Below, in pieces: positions 17,742 to 27,074 of a stretch of DNA of 64,000 bases. A model generated the notes under the pieces. The model was given only the letters and a program-made list of their open reading frames with translations. It was not told the DNA's origin and did not search any database. Source of the DNA: Cohnella endophytica (GTDB taxonomy: Bacteria > Bacillota > Bacilli > Paenibacillales > Paenibacillaceae); contig NZ_RBZM01000001.1 in the NCBI RefSeq assembly GCF_003628305.1, positions 124,001-188,000 on the forward strand, given 5' to 3'. A program made the position numbers and the translations under genes. The stretch's first letter is position 1, and every line of letters begins with the position of its first letter.

Positions 17742-19028
17742 TTGAGTCATCTGACGGACTTGCTGGAGCAGTATGGTTACGGTGTATTATTTCTCGCGTT
17801 ATTCTTGGAAATGTTGGCGTTGCCTCTTCCCGGCGAACTTCTAATGACCTATGCCGGGCTGATCGTATACCAAGGAAAGCTGAATTGGGTAATGTGCATT
17901 GTCGCGGGAGGAACAGGAACATCGCTTGGAATGACGGTTTCCTATTATATCGGTTACAGATTAGGTTATCCGTTCTTCGAGAAATACGGGTCGCGCGTTC
18001 ACTTCGGTCCGGATAGGCTCAATAGCGTGTCGGTTTGGTTCGGACGTTACGGCAGCAAGATGCTGTTAATCTCTTATTATATTCCGGGCGTGCGACATCT
18101 GACGGGTTATTTCTCGGGCATCTCCCGAATGCCGTTCCGTCAATACGCCGTGCACGCGTATACCGGGGCGTTCTTATGGGTCGCGGTGTTCGTAACGATC
18201 GGAAAGCTATTCGGGAAAAAATGGGAGCAATATCACCATCTCTTGAGCCGTTATTTCATTATCGCCGGCATTATGGTTGCTGTCGTTTACCTGCTCGTGC
18301 TGTTCTATCGGAAAAACAAGCAAAGGATGAAGCTAGGATTGAATCTGTTGCTTCATCGGGGATTATTGCGTTATCATGCCGTAGGCCAAGTGAAGTTGAT
18401 CGTCATCGGAGCCGGAATTACGCTGTTCGTCCTGTTTACCGTCATCATCGGATTAATTACGTTCGCGCTTCAGAGCGATCTCGCCCAGTTGGATGAAATG
18501 GGGACGTTTCTCGTTCGACAATTTTTCGGCGCCGATTGGACCAAGGCGATGGGTGGCTTAACCCTTGTCGCTTCTCCATGGGTGCTTTTCCCCGCCGTAT
18601 TGCTAGCTTGCGCTTGGATCTGGTATAACGGCAAGGATGCGCCGCTTGAATTGGCGTTCTACGCGATCGTATTTGTCGGCGGGGAAGAGGTAGCCGAAGC
18701 GTGGGAGTATGTGTTCAGAATGCTCGGAATGACTCCGAATCTTACTTTGTTCCCGAGCTCGCAGTCTTGGCTGACGATTGTAGGTTATGGATTCGCGGCG
18801 TACTTGCTCGTACGTCATCATGCCCGGTGGTTGAACCAGATCGCCGCGGTGTTCTCCGTAACGGCTTGCTGCCTTGTATTCGGGATCAGCTTTATTTTCT
18901 TGGAGAGATTGCAACCGAGCGAAGTCGTTACCGGATTCTTGTTCGGCGGAGGATGGTTGGCTCTTAACATCGTCTGGCTGGAAATTTATCGGAGCTTGCA
19001 ACGAGGGCAAGTCCCTGTGGTAGAATAA
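17742..19028 (+). CDS. DedA-family protein fused to a degenerate PAP2-like domain
   Basis: 428 residues, TTG start after GGAGGT. Residues 1-200 are a DedA (SNARE-associated) domain with E23, LPLPGE (27-32) and SYYIPGVRHLTGYFSG (111-126); DedA proteins act in lipid flipping and membrane homeostasis. Residues ~215-425 are a multi-pass domain laid out like PAP2 lipid phosphatases, but the catalytic motifs are altered: FPSSQSW replaces FPSGHA (no His), and ERLQPSEVVTG replaces the SRxxxxxHxxxD block. The second half is therefore probably not a phosphatase. The fusion joins a lipid transporter-like domain to what may be a lipid-binding remnant. Confidence 0.82.
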   Translation: MSHLTDLLEQYGYGVLFLALFLEMLALPLPGELLMTYAGLIVYQGKLNWVMCIVAGGTGTSLGMTVSYYIGYRLGYPFFEKYGSRVHFGPDRLNSVSVWFGRYGSKMLLISYYIPGVRHLTGYFSGISRMPFRQYAVHAYTGAFLWVAVFVTIGKLFGKKWEQYHHLLSRYFIIAGIMVAVVYLLVLFYRKNKQRMKLGLNLLLHRGLLRYHAVGQVKLIVIGAGITLFVLFTVIIGLITFALQSDLAQLDEMGTFLVRQFFGADWTKAMGGLTLVASPWVLFPAVLLACAWIWYNGKDAPLELAFYAIVFVGGEEVAEAWEYVFRMLGMTPNLTLFPSSQSWLTIVGYGFAAYLLVRHHARWLNQIAAVFSVTACCLVFGISFIFLERLQPSEVVTGFLFGGGWLALNIVWLEIYRSLQRGQVPVVE

Positions 19029-19071
19029 GGAAAGAGGTATAGAAACCTACGAAGCCGGAGGTGGATCGAAC

Positions 19072-19254
19072 TTGGATCAAGATCAAGCGGAATTCACGGT
19101 CGAGTACCAAGACATGAACGGGATTCTCTATTACGAGATCGTTAGGGCGGCCGACATCGCCGGAGCCAAAGCCTTCATTAGCGGAAAATACCCGGAAGCG
19201 TTTATTCGAGCGGTTACGTTAACAGAGCCTGCGGAATTCGTAGAAACGGATTAA
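19072..19254 (+). CDS. Small hypothetical protein, 60 aa
   Basis: TTG start with a strong GGAGGTGG upstream. The 60-residue product is acidic and soluble (FTVEYQDMNGILYYEIVRAADIAGAKAFISGKYPEAFI), looking like a small beta-alpha unit. I do not recognise a family. It ends before a good terminator, supporting a real gene. Confidence 0.65.
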   Translation: MDQDQAEFTVEYQDMNGILYYEIVRAADIAGAKAFISGKYPEAFIRAVTLTEPAEFVETD

Positions 19255-19268
19255 TATTCCAAGTGAGA

Positions 19269-19297
19269 AGACCGCGCGAACGAGGCGGTCTTTTTTT
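19269..19297 (+). terminator. Terminator after small gene
   Basis: AGACCGC (19269-19275) pairs with GCGGTCT (19285-19291), followed by seven T's. Confidence 0.85.
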
Positions 19298-19336
19298 GTG
19301 CATAGGTACGCGTTGATAAAAGGAGATCGAGAGGAA

Positions 19337-20080
19337 ATGCAGGCTTTAGCGATTGAGAGCAGCCCTTACAATCAAGAAGTGACCGTCTTCGAGGTAAACC
19401 GGCTGTACGGGGAAACGGGTAGATTTCGATGCCTGAAGTTCGCGGACGAAGCGATTCAAGGAGCGATCGACTTAAACGAACCCGGACGAGTTGTTCTTCC
19501 TTACCAGAGGGCTTTGCTTCGGATAATGGAACTCATCGACCCCGCACACGAGAGCGCCTTCGTCATCGGTCATGGAATCGGAACGATTGCCGGACATTTA
19601 TCGAGTAAGCGGATTAAAGTCGCGGAGATCGACGCGAACGTCGTCGCGCTAAGTCGCCGTTATTTCGATTATCGGGGCGACAATGTCGCCATTGGAGACG
19701 GACGCGAGATTCTAAGCAAAGAAGAGCCGAACTCATACGGTTATATCGTATTGGACGCGTTTAACAGCAAAGGGACTCCGCTTCATCTGACGACGACCGA
19801 ATTTTTCGAAATCGCGTCCGAGAGACTTGCTCCCGGGGGCGCGTTCCTGCTGAACATCATGGGCAAAATCCATGGCGATAGATTAATCGACGCTATCCAT
19901 TCGACGCTCCGGCTTACATACGAGAACGTCAGGGTTTTCGCCTTGCCCGCCGACCATAAATCGGAAGCTCGTAATCTGATCCTAATGGGCAGTCAGCGAG
20001 AGTACGATTTCCAACCGCAGGAAGCTGTCGGCGTAATTGAGGTTCAATTAGAACAAGGTCATATTAGAAGGGATGTCTAG
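19337..20080 (+). CDS. Spermidine-synthase-like methyltransferase-fold protein
   Basis: 247 residues with a Rossmann/SAM-type core: FVIGHGIGTIAGHL, KVAEIDANVVALSRRYF, VAIGDGREIL, and YIVLDAFNSKGTPLHLTT. This is the pattern of polyamine-synthase-like proteins (compare VDxDxxVxxxAxxxF and the later D-A-F). Lack of the full spermidine-synthase N-domain leaves substrate open. I prefer ATG 19337, which has AGGAG 11 bases upstream; GTG 19298 lies inside the terminator tail. Confidence 0.8.
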   Translation: MQALAIESSPYNQEVTVFEVNRLYGETGRFRCLKFADEAIQGAIDLNEPGRVVLPYQRALLRIMELIDPAHESAFVIGHGIGTIAGHLSSKRIKVAEIDANVVALSRRYFDYRGDNVAIGDGREILSKEEPNSYGYIVLDAFNSKGTPLHLTTTEFFEIASERLAPGGAFLLNIMGKIHGDRLIDAIHSTLRLTYENVRVFALPADHKSEARNLILMGSQREYDFQPQEAVGVIEVQLEQGHIRRDV

Positions 20081-20144
20081 AAACTTTTCTCATTGAGTGT
20101 ACGTATAACCACTATCTGGTAAATAAGTAGTGGGAGTTGATCTT

Positions 20145-21434
20145 ATGAAGAACCTTATAGCTAAACCCGTTTTTTTGAGTTGGTGCGTAATAGCCCTTGT
20201 CTGCGCTTTGACTCAGCCTGCTTTTGCAGAGGCACCGCATTCGTCATTCAAAGGGATGAACTGGACGTCCCCCGATACGACCTCTATCGTCCAAGCAAAA
20301 TGGAGCGTCGCGATCGATGTTCCGAAAGATCCCGAAACAATTAATGCGGGCACGGTCGCGACCGGAGGCGGTAATGCGTACGTTTTCCAGAAAGGCAGCT
20401 TGCTCGCGATTGACGCGAAAACGGGCAAAACGTTGTGGACGTACGGGTCGAAACTAGCTTCTCCGATCGAATATGTCGCCGGGGTCGTATATACGCTCTC
20501 CGAAGACGGGTCATTGCATGCGATCGATGCGGCGAACGGGAAGAAGAAGTGGTCGACGACCGTCCGGACAAACGGAATCGCGAAGTTACTCGTTAACGGG
20601 GACAAGGTGTATGTCTACAACGGACATGTTCGGGCGTTCGACGCGAAGTCGGGAGCTTTGCTATGGACGGACGATTATCCTACTGAATTCATGTTCCGGG
20701 ATATTGCTTTCGCTAACGGGAAAGTACTTGTGAGCACGGAGATTTCAGGTGCGTACATGTATGACACGCTTCTGGCATTCGACGATAATAACGGCCGTTT
20801 CGCCTGGGAAGCACGAAATGAAGGCAACACATTGAATGTCAAAGATAATCTGATTCTCGTGCAACGAACTTCGAGCATTTTCGATCAACTCAATAAAACG
20901 ACCTTGGATACGATCGATCTGGCGACGGGAAAAGTCGTCAAGACGGTCGAATACAAGGAAGATGGCGAAGCCTGGATCGATTCCGGGCGCTTGTATATTT
21001 TTGCCGGCGGAATTGTTTATGCTTATCCGTTGGATGCCGACCCCTCTACGGTTACGAGGGACTCTTATCGGTCGGACAGCTCGTACAAGAACTACTGGGC
21101 CGGAGGTCCGGACGCGGGCAGAGTATTGTTCACCGACGGAGTCCACATTACGGGATCGAAGCTTGTCAACAAGTCGCTTGTGTATTACGGCTCGGCAGGA
21201 GCTCCGGGCGCTTCGATCGCCCGGTTCGACACGATCGGCAACGGGTTATACATCGCTTACTCGGATGGCAGGCTGGAAGCGAAAGATTTGATTACGGCCA
21301 AGAGAACGTTTATGCTGCAAATGCCGGGCAGAGTGTTCGGTCCGACTCAACGCGAAGCTGGCATGATCATCGTCCAATCGCAAGGAAGGGTCAGCGCCGT
21401 TCCTGAGCCTGCCCTTTTGAAGGGCACTAACTAA
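20145..21434 (+). CDS. Secreted PQQ-like beta-propeller protein
   Basis: 429 residues. A signal peptide ends about QPAFA-EAPHSS. The rest holds repeated beta-propeller blades of the PQQ/quinoprotein type: GSLLAIDAKTGKTLWTYG, GSLHAIDAANGKKKWSTTV, GHVRAFDAKSGALLWTDD and LLAFDDNNGRFAWEAR. No catalytic PQQ residues are obvious, so it is more likely a binding or scaffold protein outside the membrane. GTGGGAG precedes ATG 20145. Confidence 0.85.
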   Translation: MKNLIAKPVFLSWCVIALVCALTQPAFAEAPHSSFKGMNWTSPDTTSIVQAKWSVAIDVPKDPETINAGTVATGGGNAYVFQKGSLLAIDAKTGKTLWTYGSKLASPIEYVAGVVYTLSEDGSLHAIDAANGKKKWSTTVRTNGIAKLLVNGDKVYVYNGHVRAFDAKSGALLWTDDYPTEFMFRDIAFANGKVLVSTEISGAYMYDTLLAFDDNNGRFAWEARNEGNTLNVKDNLILVQRTSSIFDQLNKTTLDTIDLATGKVVKTVEYKEDGEAWIDSGRLYIFAGGIVYAYPLDADPSTVTRDSYRSDSSYKNYWAGGPDAGRVLFTDGVHITGSKLVNKSLVYYGSAGAPGASIARFDTIGNGLYIAYSDGRLEAKDLITAKRTFMLQMPGRVFGPTQREAGMIIVQSQGRVSAVPEPALLKGTN

Positions 21435-21458
21435 ATCTTTGGGGAGGCTAATCCAGTC

Positions 21459-21731
21459 ATGCAGCGGATAAAATTTATGTATAAACAATTCTTGAGAGAA
21501 CCTCTATGGTTTAGATTGTTCATTTCTACGACTTTGCTTATTTCGATAATATTTAGCAGCTCGATCTTTACGAACGGGTACTATAAAAGTTACGCCAAAT
21601 TAGCCGCGGCGATCTTTTTTTGTGCATATGGGATAAATATGCGTAGGAATGTTCGAATTTCCATCCTCTTTTTTGCTTTAGCCCTTGTTTGTATTTTTTT
21701 ATCTTATAACAATTTCAAACTTGCAAATTAA
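21459..21731 (+). CDS. Small three-helix membrane protein
   Basis: 90 residues with three hydrophobic segments (about 18-36, 45-60, 66-85) and basic loops. GGGGAGG lies upstream of the ATG. It follows the propeller gene by 24 bases and is probably co-transcribed. No family recognised. The base composition (AT-rich) differs from its neighbours. Confidence 0.65.
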   Translation: MQRIKFMYKQFLREPLWFRLFISTTLLISIIFSSSIFTNGYYKSYAKLAAAIFFCAYGINMRRNVRISILFFALALVCIFLSYNNFKLAN

Positions 21732-21774
21732 CATTGCCTGAATTGAAAAAAAAAGGATAAACTCGATCGATAAG

Positions 21775-23301
21775 CTATACGAATGATTTTAATCTGCCCC
21801 TTCCGGCCATAAAGAAGACGATACCCAGCAGGCTTAGCAGCATCGTTAAGAGTGCGTGTAGTGTTTTTGGCAGAAAGTCGATATCGATCTTTTGACCCAA
21901 CCAATACAGAAGCATTGAGATCAGCGCTAAAACCATCGTATCGGCTACTATCGCATAGAAGCGAATGATCGAAGGGAACCGTTTTTTTAAGGCGATAAAG
22001 TTCCAAGATGCGGCCATAATTTCAAGCAGTACGATACCTATTGCCGCTCCGGTATAACCAAAACCGGGAATGGCCGATAAAAAGAAACTGGCGAACAGCG
22101 AAACCATTACGGCGAGAAGCAGTCCGTTGATCGGAACGCGTTTTAAATTGGCCGACCACAGTAAAGTCGTGGTCAGCTCGCGATTGCCGACGAAAAAAGG
22201 AACCATCGCTAAGTAACGGATTGCTTTTGAAGCGCCCGCATGGTTAAAGAGGATCATAGATAAAGGATCCGCGTAGAAAAACAAGAACAGGGCCATTCCG
22301 ATTCCCCATAACCATGTTATTTCCATGGCCATTTTGGAACGATGCACAAAGCGTTCCGTATTCTGATTTTTCCAATCCGCTGCCACTTTCGTAGAGAGGG
22401 TGTAAGACAATACGGCGGTGAAAACGGTGGGTAAATAGACGATCGTTGCCGCCATCCCCGTAATTTCTCCGAAAACGGTAATGGCTTCTTCATAGGTCAA
22501 CCCCGATATTTGCAGACGAAAGGGAATGATCAACGAATCCAGAAAATCGGAAAGCGGAACAATGATTCGGGTTGCGGAAATAACAAGCGCGGTTCCGATG
22601 AACAGCTTAAGTTCGTTCCGCTTGATTCGTAAGGATTTTACGTCCTTAGGGACGTTTATTTGTATCCGGGAAGTAGAAGAGGAACGCTTGGAGTTGTAAA
22701 AAAATACGACGCACAATAACAATAATGCGCAACTCGCTCCGCTAAAAGCTCCGAGAACGGCGCCGCCAACGGCAACGGGAGTACCCAACTGACTCCATGC
22801 GGCCGTAAGGACCAGCAAGACGACCATTCTTGCCGCTTGTTCGACTACCTCGGAAGAAGCTATCGTTTTATAATATTCCAAGCCTTGCAAATAACCTCTT
22901 AGAACGAAGAGTAGAGGAACCACGCACACGGCGGGCGAAATGCATCGAACGGCGAACGCGAGATCTGGGTTTCCCAAAGTACCGGCGACAAGGGGGGCGG
23001 AAAAGAAAATAAAAAAGCTCAAGCTTCCTCCCAAAAGCAGGCTGAAGATGAGCATGAACAAAAATAGGCGTCCTCCTAGTTCTCGATTTTTGGACGTAGT
23101 TAAGGCCAGCGCGGTAGGAAACCCTCCGGTGACAGCGGTAAAGACAAGCCCGTAAAAAGAATACGCGATTTGATACAACCCGACACCTTCGGCCCCCAAG
23201 ATCCGGTATAAAGGAATTCTCCCCAGGAAACCGAGCAGCTTTACAAGAACGATCGCATTTAAACGGAAAGCCAACTGTTTGGCTAATAGAGAATAACCCA
23301 T
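21775..23301 (-). CDS. SpoVB-like polysaccharide flippase (MATE/MVF superfamily)
   Basis: 508 residues with about 14 membrane helices. The start motif (AFRLNAIVLVKLLGFLGRIPLYRILGAEGVGLYQIAYSFYGLVFTAVTGGFPTALA) is that of SpoVB/YkvU/YtgP proteins, which flip lipid-linked cell-wall precursors, often for the spore cortex. GAGGTG precedes the ATG on the minus strand. It lies beside a secreted amidase and pdaA, supporting a sporulation or cell-wall role. Which of the paralogues it corresponds to cannot be settled here. Confidence 0.87.
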   Translation of the reverse strand: MGYSLLAKQLAFRLNAIVLVKLLGFLGRIPLYRILGAEGVGLYQIAYSFYGLVFTAVTGGFPTALALTTSKNRELGGRLFLFMLIFSLLLGGSLSFFIFFSAPLVAGTLGNPDLAFAVRCISPAVCVVPLLFVLRGYLQGLEYYKTIASSEVVEQAARMVVLLVLTAAWSQLGTPVAVGGAVLGAFSGASCALLLLCVVFFYNSKRSSSTSRIQINVPKDVKSLRIKRNELKLFIGTALVISATRIIVPLSDFLDSLIIPFRLQISGLTYEEAITVFGEITGMAATIVYLPTVFTAVLSYTLSTKVAADWKNQNTERFVHRSKMAMEITWLWGIGMALFLFFYADPLSMILFNHAGASKAIRYLAMVPFFVGNRELTTTLLWSANLKRVPINGLLLAVMVSLFASFFLSAIPGFGYTGAAIGIVLLEIMAASWNFIALKKRFPSIIRFYAIVADTMVLALISMLLYWLGQKIDIDFLPKTLHALLTMLLSLLGIVFFMAGRGRLKSFV

Positions 23302-23399
23302 GATTTCACCTCAACGCATTCGGAAGCAATGTCCTCGTTCATCATTTTATGAGACGAGCTATTCCGGTATGAGTTGATCGATGAATATTCCCCTCTTAT

Positions 23400-24530
23400 T
23401 TAATCCCTAATATGAATTAATTGATATTTGGTATGTTGGTCCCAGCCCAAATCGAAAGGCACTCTATGACGATCTGCCGTATGGGAATTAACCAACGGAT
23501 AGCCGTAGTCGTCATATCCCACCAAAATGCCAAAGTGGTCCACATCCTCGCCATGCAGCACGTAGGCGATTAAATCGCCTGGCTTCAATTCTCCGATTGC
23601 GCCGTAGGGGTACTTCTCGCTTGGTCGAATGATTTCATCGAACGTCCCGCTGGCAATGAAGCGCGCGTAACCGGAAGTTTGAAGAAATTTACGGAATCGA
23701 TCCGTTTGCACCCAGGGATGACTCCCGCCTGAGTTAAACCAATATCGCCAGTTGGAAGTCATTGGCAGGCCGCCGCCTTCAATCGGATCCCCAATGACCT
23801 GCGAGGCAAAATTAGTACAGTCCCCTCCCAAGGAGGTGTAATCTCGATACTTCCTATTGTAGCGGTTTTTGTTCCCTGCGCCCCAGGCAGTACCCGCGTA
23901 TTTATTGGCATAAGCTAAAGCAAGATCGCGGCGATAATTTCCTTTTCCTTTATTCGGATTTGAAGTTCTCGCATAGTTAAGGATTTGAGGATTCGGAAAG
24001 CTCTCATCCGATTTGGAAATCAAATTCGGATTTTCGTTAAGCGGATCGGAATACCATTCCCGCAGAACATGCCAGTGTCCGTTCTTTTTCGTTAACGTTA
24101 GGGCATGTCGCGTTCCTACACCGAAGGATTGTTGAAAAGCAAACGGTTCATAAGCGTACTCTAACTTCTGGGAAAGCATTACCGATACTTTGACGTGTTC
24201 CCCCTCGAAACGAATGCGGGGAACGCGAATATGACTTTCCGCGCGCATAAAGAGAAGCTTTCTTTGATCGGCCCAAGCATGGATATATTCTTTTCGTATT
24301 ATTTCTTGTTTTAACGCGTTCATGCTTGATTTTTCGGCGGAGAGATAATAACGATCGAGCATGGTATCGTCATTGCTAATCAGAAATCGGGAACGGGCGT
24401 CAAATAATTCGCGAAGATAATTAACGACCTCGACTTCTGTTTTCGATTCGGGCTCGGTAGCGTTCGCTACGCGGTATGTATTCCATGCGAAACAAATGAG
24501 GACGAACGCCGCGACGAACCGTTTAGTCAA
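23400..24530 (-). CDS. Secreted amidase-domain (amidase_6) protein
   Basis: 376 residues. A signal peptide or anchor (about 1-25) leads to a ~150-residue linker region and a C-terminal cysteine-peptidase-like amidase_6 domain (about 215-376): DLALAYANKYAGTAWG, GGDCTNFASQVI (catalytic Cys), LKPGDLIAYVLHGEDVDHFGILVGYD (His) and PLVNSHTADR. The longest frame begins at GTG 24539, but AGAGGA ends directly at that codon. TTG 24530 lies nine bases after it and is the better start. The domain is common in Paenibacillus and Bacillus secreted proteins; the substrate is unproven. Confidence 0.85.
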   Translation of the reverse strand: MTKRFVAAFVLICFAWNTYRVANATEPESKTEVEVVNYLRELFDARSRFLISNDDTMLDRYYLSAEKSSMNALKQEIIRKEYIHAWADQRKLLFMRAESHIRVPRIRFEGEHVKVSVMLSQKLEYAYEPFAFQQSFGVGTRHALTLTKKNGHWHVLREWYSDPLNENPNLISKSDESFPNPQILNYARTSNPNKGKGNYRRDLALAYANKYAGTAWGAGNKNRYNRKYRDYTSLGGDCTNFASQVIGDPIEGGGLPMTSNWRYWFNSGGSHPWVQTDRFRKFLQTSGYARFIASGTFDEIIRPSEKYPYGAIGELKPGDLIAYVLHGEDVDHFGILVGYDDYGYPLVNSHTADRHRVPFDLGWDQHTKYQLIHIRD

Positions 24531-24626
24531 TAAGTACACTCCTCTCGCCCCCTAGGGAATAATGATGAGTATGTTCTCCGCGATTGTGGAAGGATATTCG
24601 CGAGTGAATCTTAGGGGGTGAAATAA

Positions 24627-25406
24627 ATGGTTAAATCAATCGTAATTACGATAGTATTCCTCGGTTTATTATGTGCCGATATTTCGGTTTCCGCTCAAGG
24701 AATCGTGCCTTATCACTTCGGGTTTAAGAAGAGCAAAGACGGAAAACTTCCTTCGATTGCCGAAGAAGGATTTATGGATATTCTGCAAAAGCATGAAGCT
24801 TTCTTCTTGGGAGACACGGAGAAGAAGGAGCTTTATCTTACTTTCGATAATGGGTACGAAAATGGTTACACAGCCCAAATACTCGATGTATTGAAGGAAA
24901 AGAAAGTGCCTGCGGCTTTTTTTGTAACCGGTCATTATGTTCAAGATCAAACGGAATTGTTGAAGAGAATGGTTACGGAAAACCATTTGATCGGTAATCA
25001 TTCGTGGAGCCATCCGGACATGTCCCAAATATCGGCAACGCAAATCAAAGAGGAATTGGAAAAGGTAAGTAAAGAAGTAACTAAGCTTACGGGTCAACAA
25101 GAGATGCGGTTTGTGCGGCCGCCTAGGGGAATATTCAGCGATCGGACGTTAAGCGTCTGCCAGGATCTCGGCTATACGAACGTATTTTGGTCCATTGCTT
25201 ATAAAGATTGGGATATTAAACAGCAAAAAGGAAGGGACTTTGCTTATGCAAACGTAATGGGGCAGCTTCATCCCGGAGCCATCATCTTGCTTCACTCCGT
25301 TTCCAAAGATAACGCTGAGGCTTTGGAGAAAATTATTAACGACGCCAGACAACAAGGCTATGAATTTAAGAGCCTTGACCAGCTGATCGTGAAAAAATAC
25401 CGATAA
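24627..25406 (+). CDS. pdaA: Delta-lactam-biosynthetic de-N-acetylase (polysaccharide deacetylase)
   Basis: 259 residues. A signal peptide (about 1-23) leads to a NodB-type deacetylase domain. The metal/catalytic motif is LTFDNGYENGYT (the PdaA form of TFDDG), with HSWSHPDM (two His), RPPRG and ILLHSV. PdaA removes acetyl groups from muramic acid during spore cortex synthesis, leading to muramic delta-lactam. It is divergent from the amidase gene. I searched for a SigG promoter upstream and found none with good spacing. AGGGGGTG precedes the ATG. Confidence 0.92.
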   Translation: MVKSIVITIVFLGLLCADISVSAQGIVPYHFGFKKSKDGKLPSIAEEGFMDILQKHEAFFLGDTEKKELYLTFDNGYENGYTAQILDVLKEKKVPAAFFVTGHYVQDQTELLKRMVTENHLIGNHSWSHPDMSQISATQIKEELEKVSKEVTKLTGQQEMRFVRPPRGIFSDRTLSVCQDLGYTNVFWSIAYKDWDIKQQKGRDFAYANVMGQLHPGAIILLHSVSKDNAEALEKIINDARQQGYEFKSLDQLIVKKYR

Positions 25407-25498
25407 CGGCTCAGTCTTCGATCATGCATGCAAATGTTGTATAGTGGAGGAGATGGAATAAGCGAAATTTCGAGAGAACGAGAAGCGAGCAGAGGATC

Positions 25499-26077
25499 AT
25501 GAAAATGGATTATCATACGACGAATCAATGGGATGAGAACATTTGGCGCGAAGCCGAGCGAGTATATATCGAGGCGTTTCCCGAACATGGGAGAAAAAGC
25601 CGGGCGGTCGTTCGCCGAATGTTCGAAAGAAAGCTATGCACGCTCCATACTTGGACAGAAGGCATGACAACGATCGCGATGGCGCTCACCGCAATCGATT
25701 CGTCTACGCGTCTGCTCGTCATCGATTACTTAGCGGTTAGGGAAGATAAACGGGGCAAGGGCTTGGGAAGAGCCTGTCTAGCGGACATCAGCGTATGGGC
25801 CGTCACCAAAGCGCATTGCCAAGGAATCGTCATCGAAGTCGAAGCCGAGGATACGATCGAGAACGCGGAGCGGATAAAATTCTGGGAGAAGGTCGGATTT
25901 CGCCTGACGGATTACGTTCACCCCTACATCTGGGTTCCCGAAACCTATCGTGCGATGTACTTGAATCTCGAGGATTCCCAAGCGGAGACATACGGGGCGA
26001 ATGACGGAAAGCTGCTGTTCAGGGCGATTACGAGGTTTCACGAGAAAGCCTATCGCGGAGGAGATCCCGAGTCTTGA
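25499..26077 (+). CDS. GNAT-family N-acetyltransferase
   Basis: 192 residues. The acetyl-CoA motif A is [27 protein letters not shown] (R/QxxGxG/A), followed by [27 protein letters not shown], typical motif B. Substrate unknown. A GAGG-type RBS is close to the ATG, with a second possible ATG at 25505. A terminator follows. Confidence 0.85.
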   Translation: MKMDYHTTNQWDENIWREAERVYIEAFPEHGRKSRAVVRRMFERKLCTLHTWTEGMTTIAMALTAIDSSTRLLVIDYLAVREDKRGKGLGRACLADISVWAVTKAHCQGIVIEVEAEDTIENAERIKFWEKVGFRLTDYVHPYIWVPETYRAMYLNLEDSQAETYGANDGKLLFRAITRFHEKAYRGGDPES

Positions 26078-26090
26078 ATTATCTGATCAT

Positions 26091-26127
26091 AAGTCGGTCA
26101 TCCGGAAACGGGCGTCCGACTTTTTTG
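26091..26127 (+). terminator. Terminator after GNAT gene
   Basis: AAGTCGG (26091-26097) pairs with CCGACTT (26116-26122), with T's to 26126. Confidence 0.8.
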
Positions 26128-26195
26128 CTTTTAATTCCACATTCTAGGAGGAATGCTGCGGGAAAATGTCGAACAATAGGGGGTGAGTAACCCAA

Positions 26196-26954
26196 ATGGA
26201 AACGATTGAAAGCGGGGAGAACGAAGTGGAGAAATACGCGGTCGTAACCGGAGCGGACCGAGGACTTGGTTTCGATCTTACCTTAAAGTTATTGCATCTT
26301 GGATACACGGTATTCGCTGGTAAATATATGCCGGAATGGAAAGGGAATGCCGAAATCCCCGATGATCTATGGGAACGCCTGATACCTGTAGAACTGGACG
26401 TGTCTTCCGAGGAGAGCGTTCGGAGCGCATGCGAGTCGATACGGGACAGAACGAACAGAGTGGACTTGCTCGTGAATAACGCGGGCATCGGAGGCGATTA
26501 CGAAGGCAATATATTCGGAAGCATCGATTACCCTTTGTTGCAACGGCTCTATGAAGTCAACGCCATCGGCCCCCTAAGAATGGCGAATGCCCTGAATCGG
26601 GAGCTCTCGAACGGGACGGACAAGCTTGTCGTGAATATTTCGTCGGAAGCCGGCCAGATCAATCAGAAGTGGCGCGAGAGCTGGTATGGCTATTGCATGT
26701 CGAAGGCCGCGCTGAACATCCAGTCGAACATTATGCACAATCAGCTGCGTACGATCGGAGGAAAGGCGCTCGTCATTCATCCCGGATGGTTGAAGAGTTA
26801 CATGGGAGGTCAATTGAGCGAAGAAGGCGACATCACGACGGAGGAATCCGCGGCGGGCATCGTAGAGCAGATCGTGCGCTATGTGGAGGATGCGACGGAA
26901 CGAGAGCATCCGGCATTCCTCGACTATGCCGGCAATGAGATGAGTTGGGCGTAA
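26196..26954 (+). CDS. Short-chain dehydrogenase/reductase
   Basis: 252 residues. Classical SDR motifs: VVTGADRGLGFDLT (NAD(P)-binding glycines), LVNNAGIGG, a serine in NISSEAGQ and YCMSK (catalytic Tyr and Lys). ATG 26196 follows GGGGGTGAG. GTG 26226 preceded by GGGGAG is an alternative that would trim ten residues. Substrate unknown. Confidence 0.87.
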   Translation: METIESGENEVEKYAVVTGADRGLGFDLTLKLLHLGYTVFAGKYMPEWKGNAEIPDDLWERLIPVELDVSSEESVRSACESIRDRTNRVDLLVNNAGIGGDYEGNIFGSIDYPLLQRLYEVNAIGPLRMANALNRELSNGTDKLVVNISSEAGQINQKWRESWYGYCMSKAALNIQSNIMHNQLRTIGGKALVIHPGWLKSYMGGQLSEEGDITTEESAAGIVEQIVRYVEDATEREHPAFLDYAGNEMSWA

Positions 26955-27074
26955 TTCGATCGTAGCCGATCGGCCGCGGGATAGGATCCACTATGGAATC
27001 GCCGTCCGGTTGTGTTAAAATAAAATCTGTGTAACTTTTTTCATTACAGATTCGCGGCGACTGGAGGCATGAAG

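Noticed and set aside
24540..24626. SigG-type promoter (GAATA / CATACT) near pdaA
   Set aside because: On the minus strand the two boxes are about 21 bases apart, longer than the usual 17-18, and they face the amidase gene rather than pdaA.
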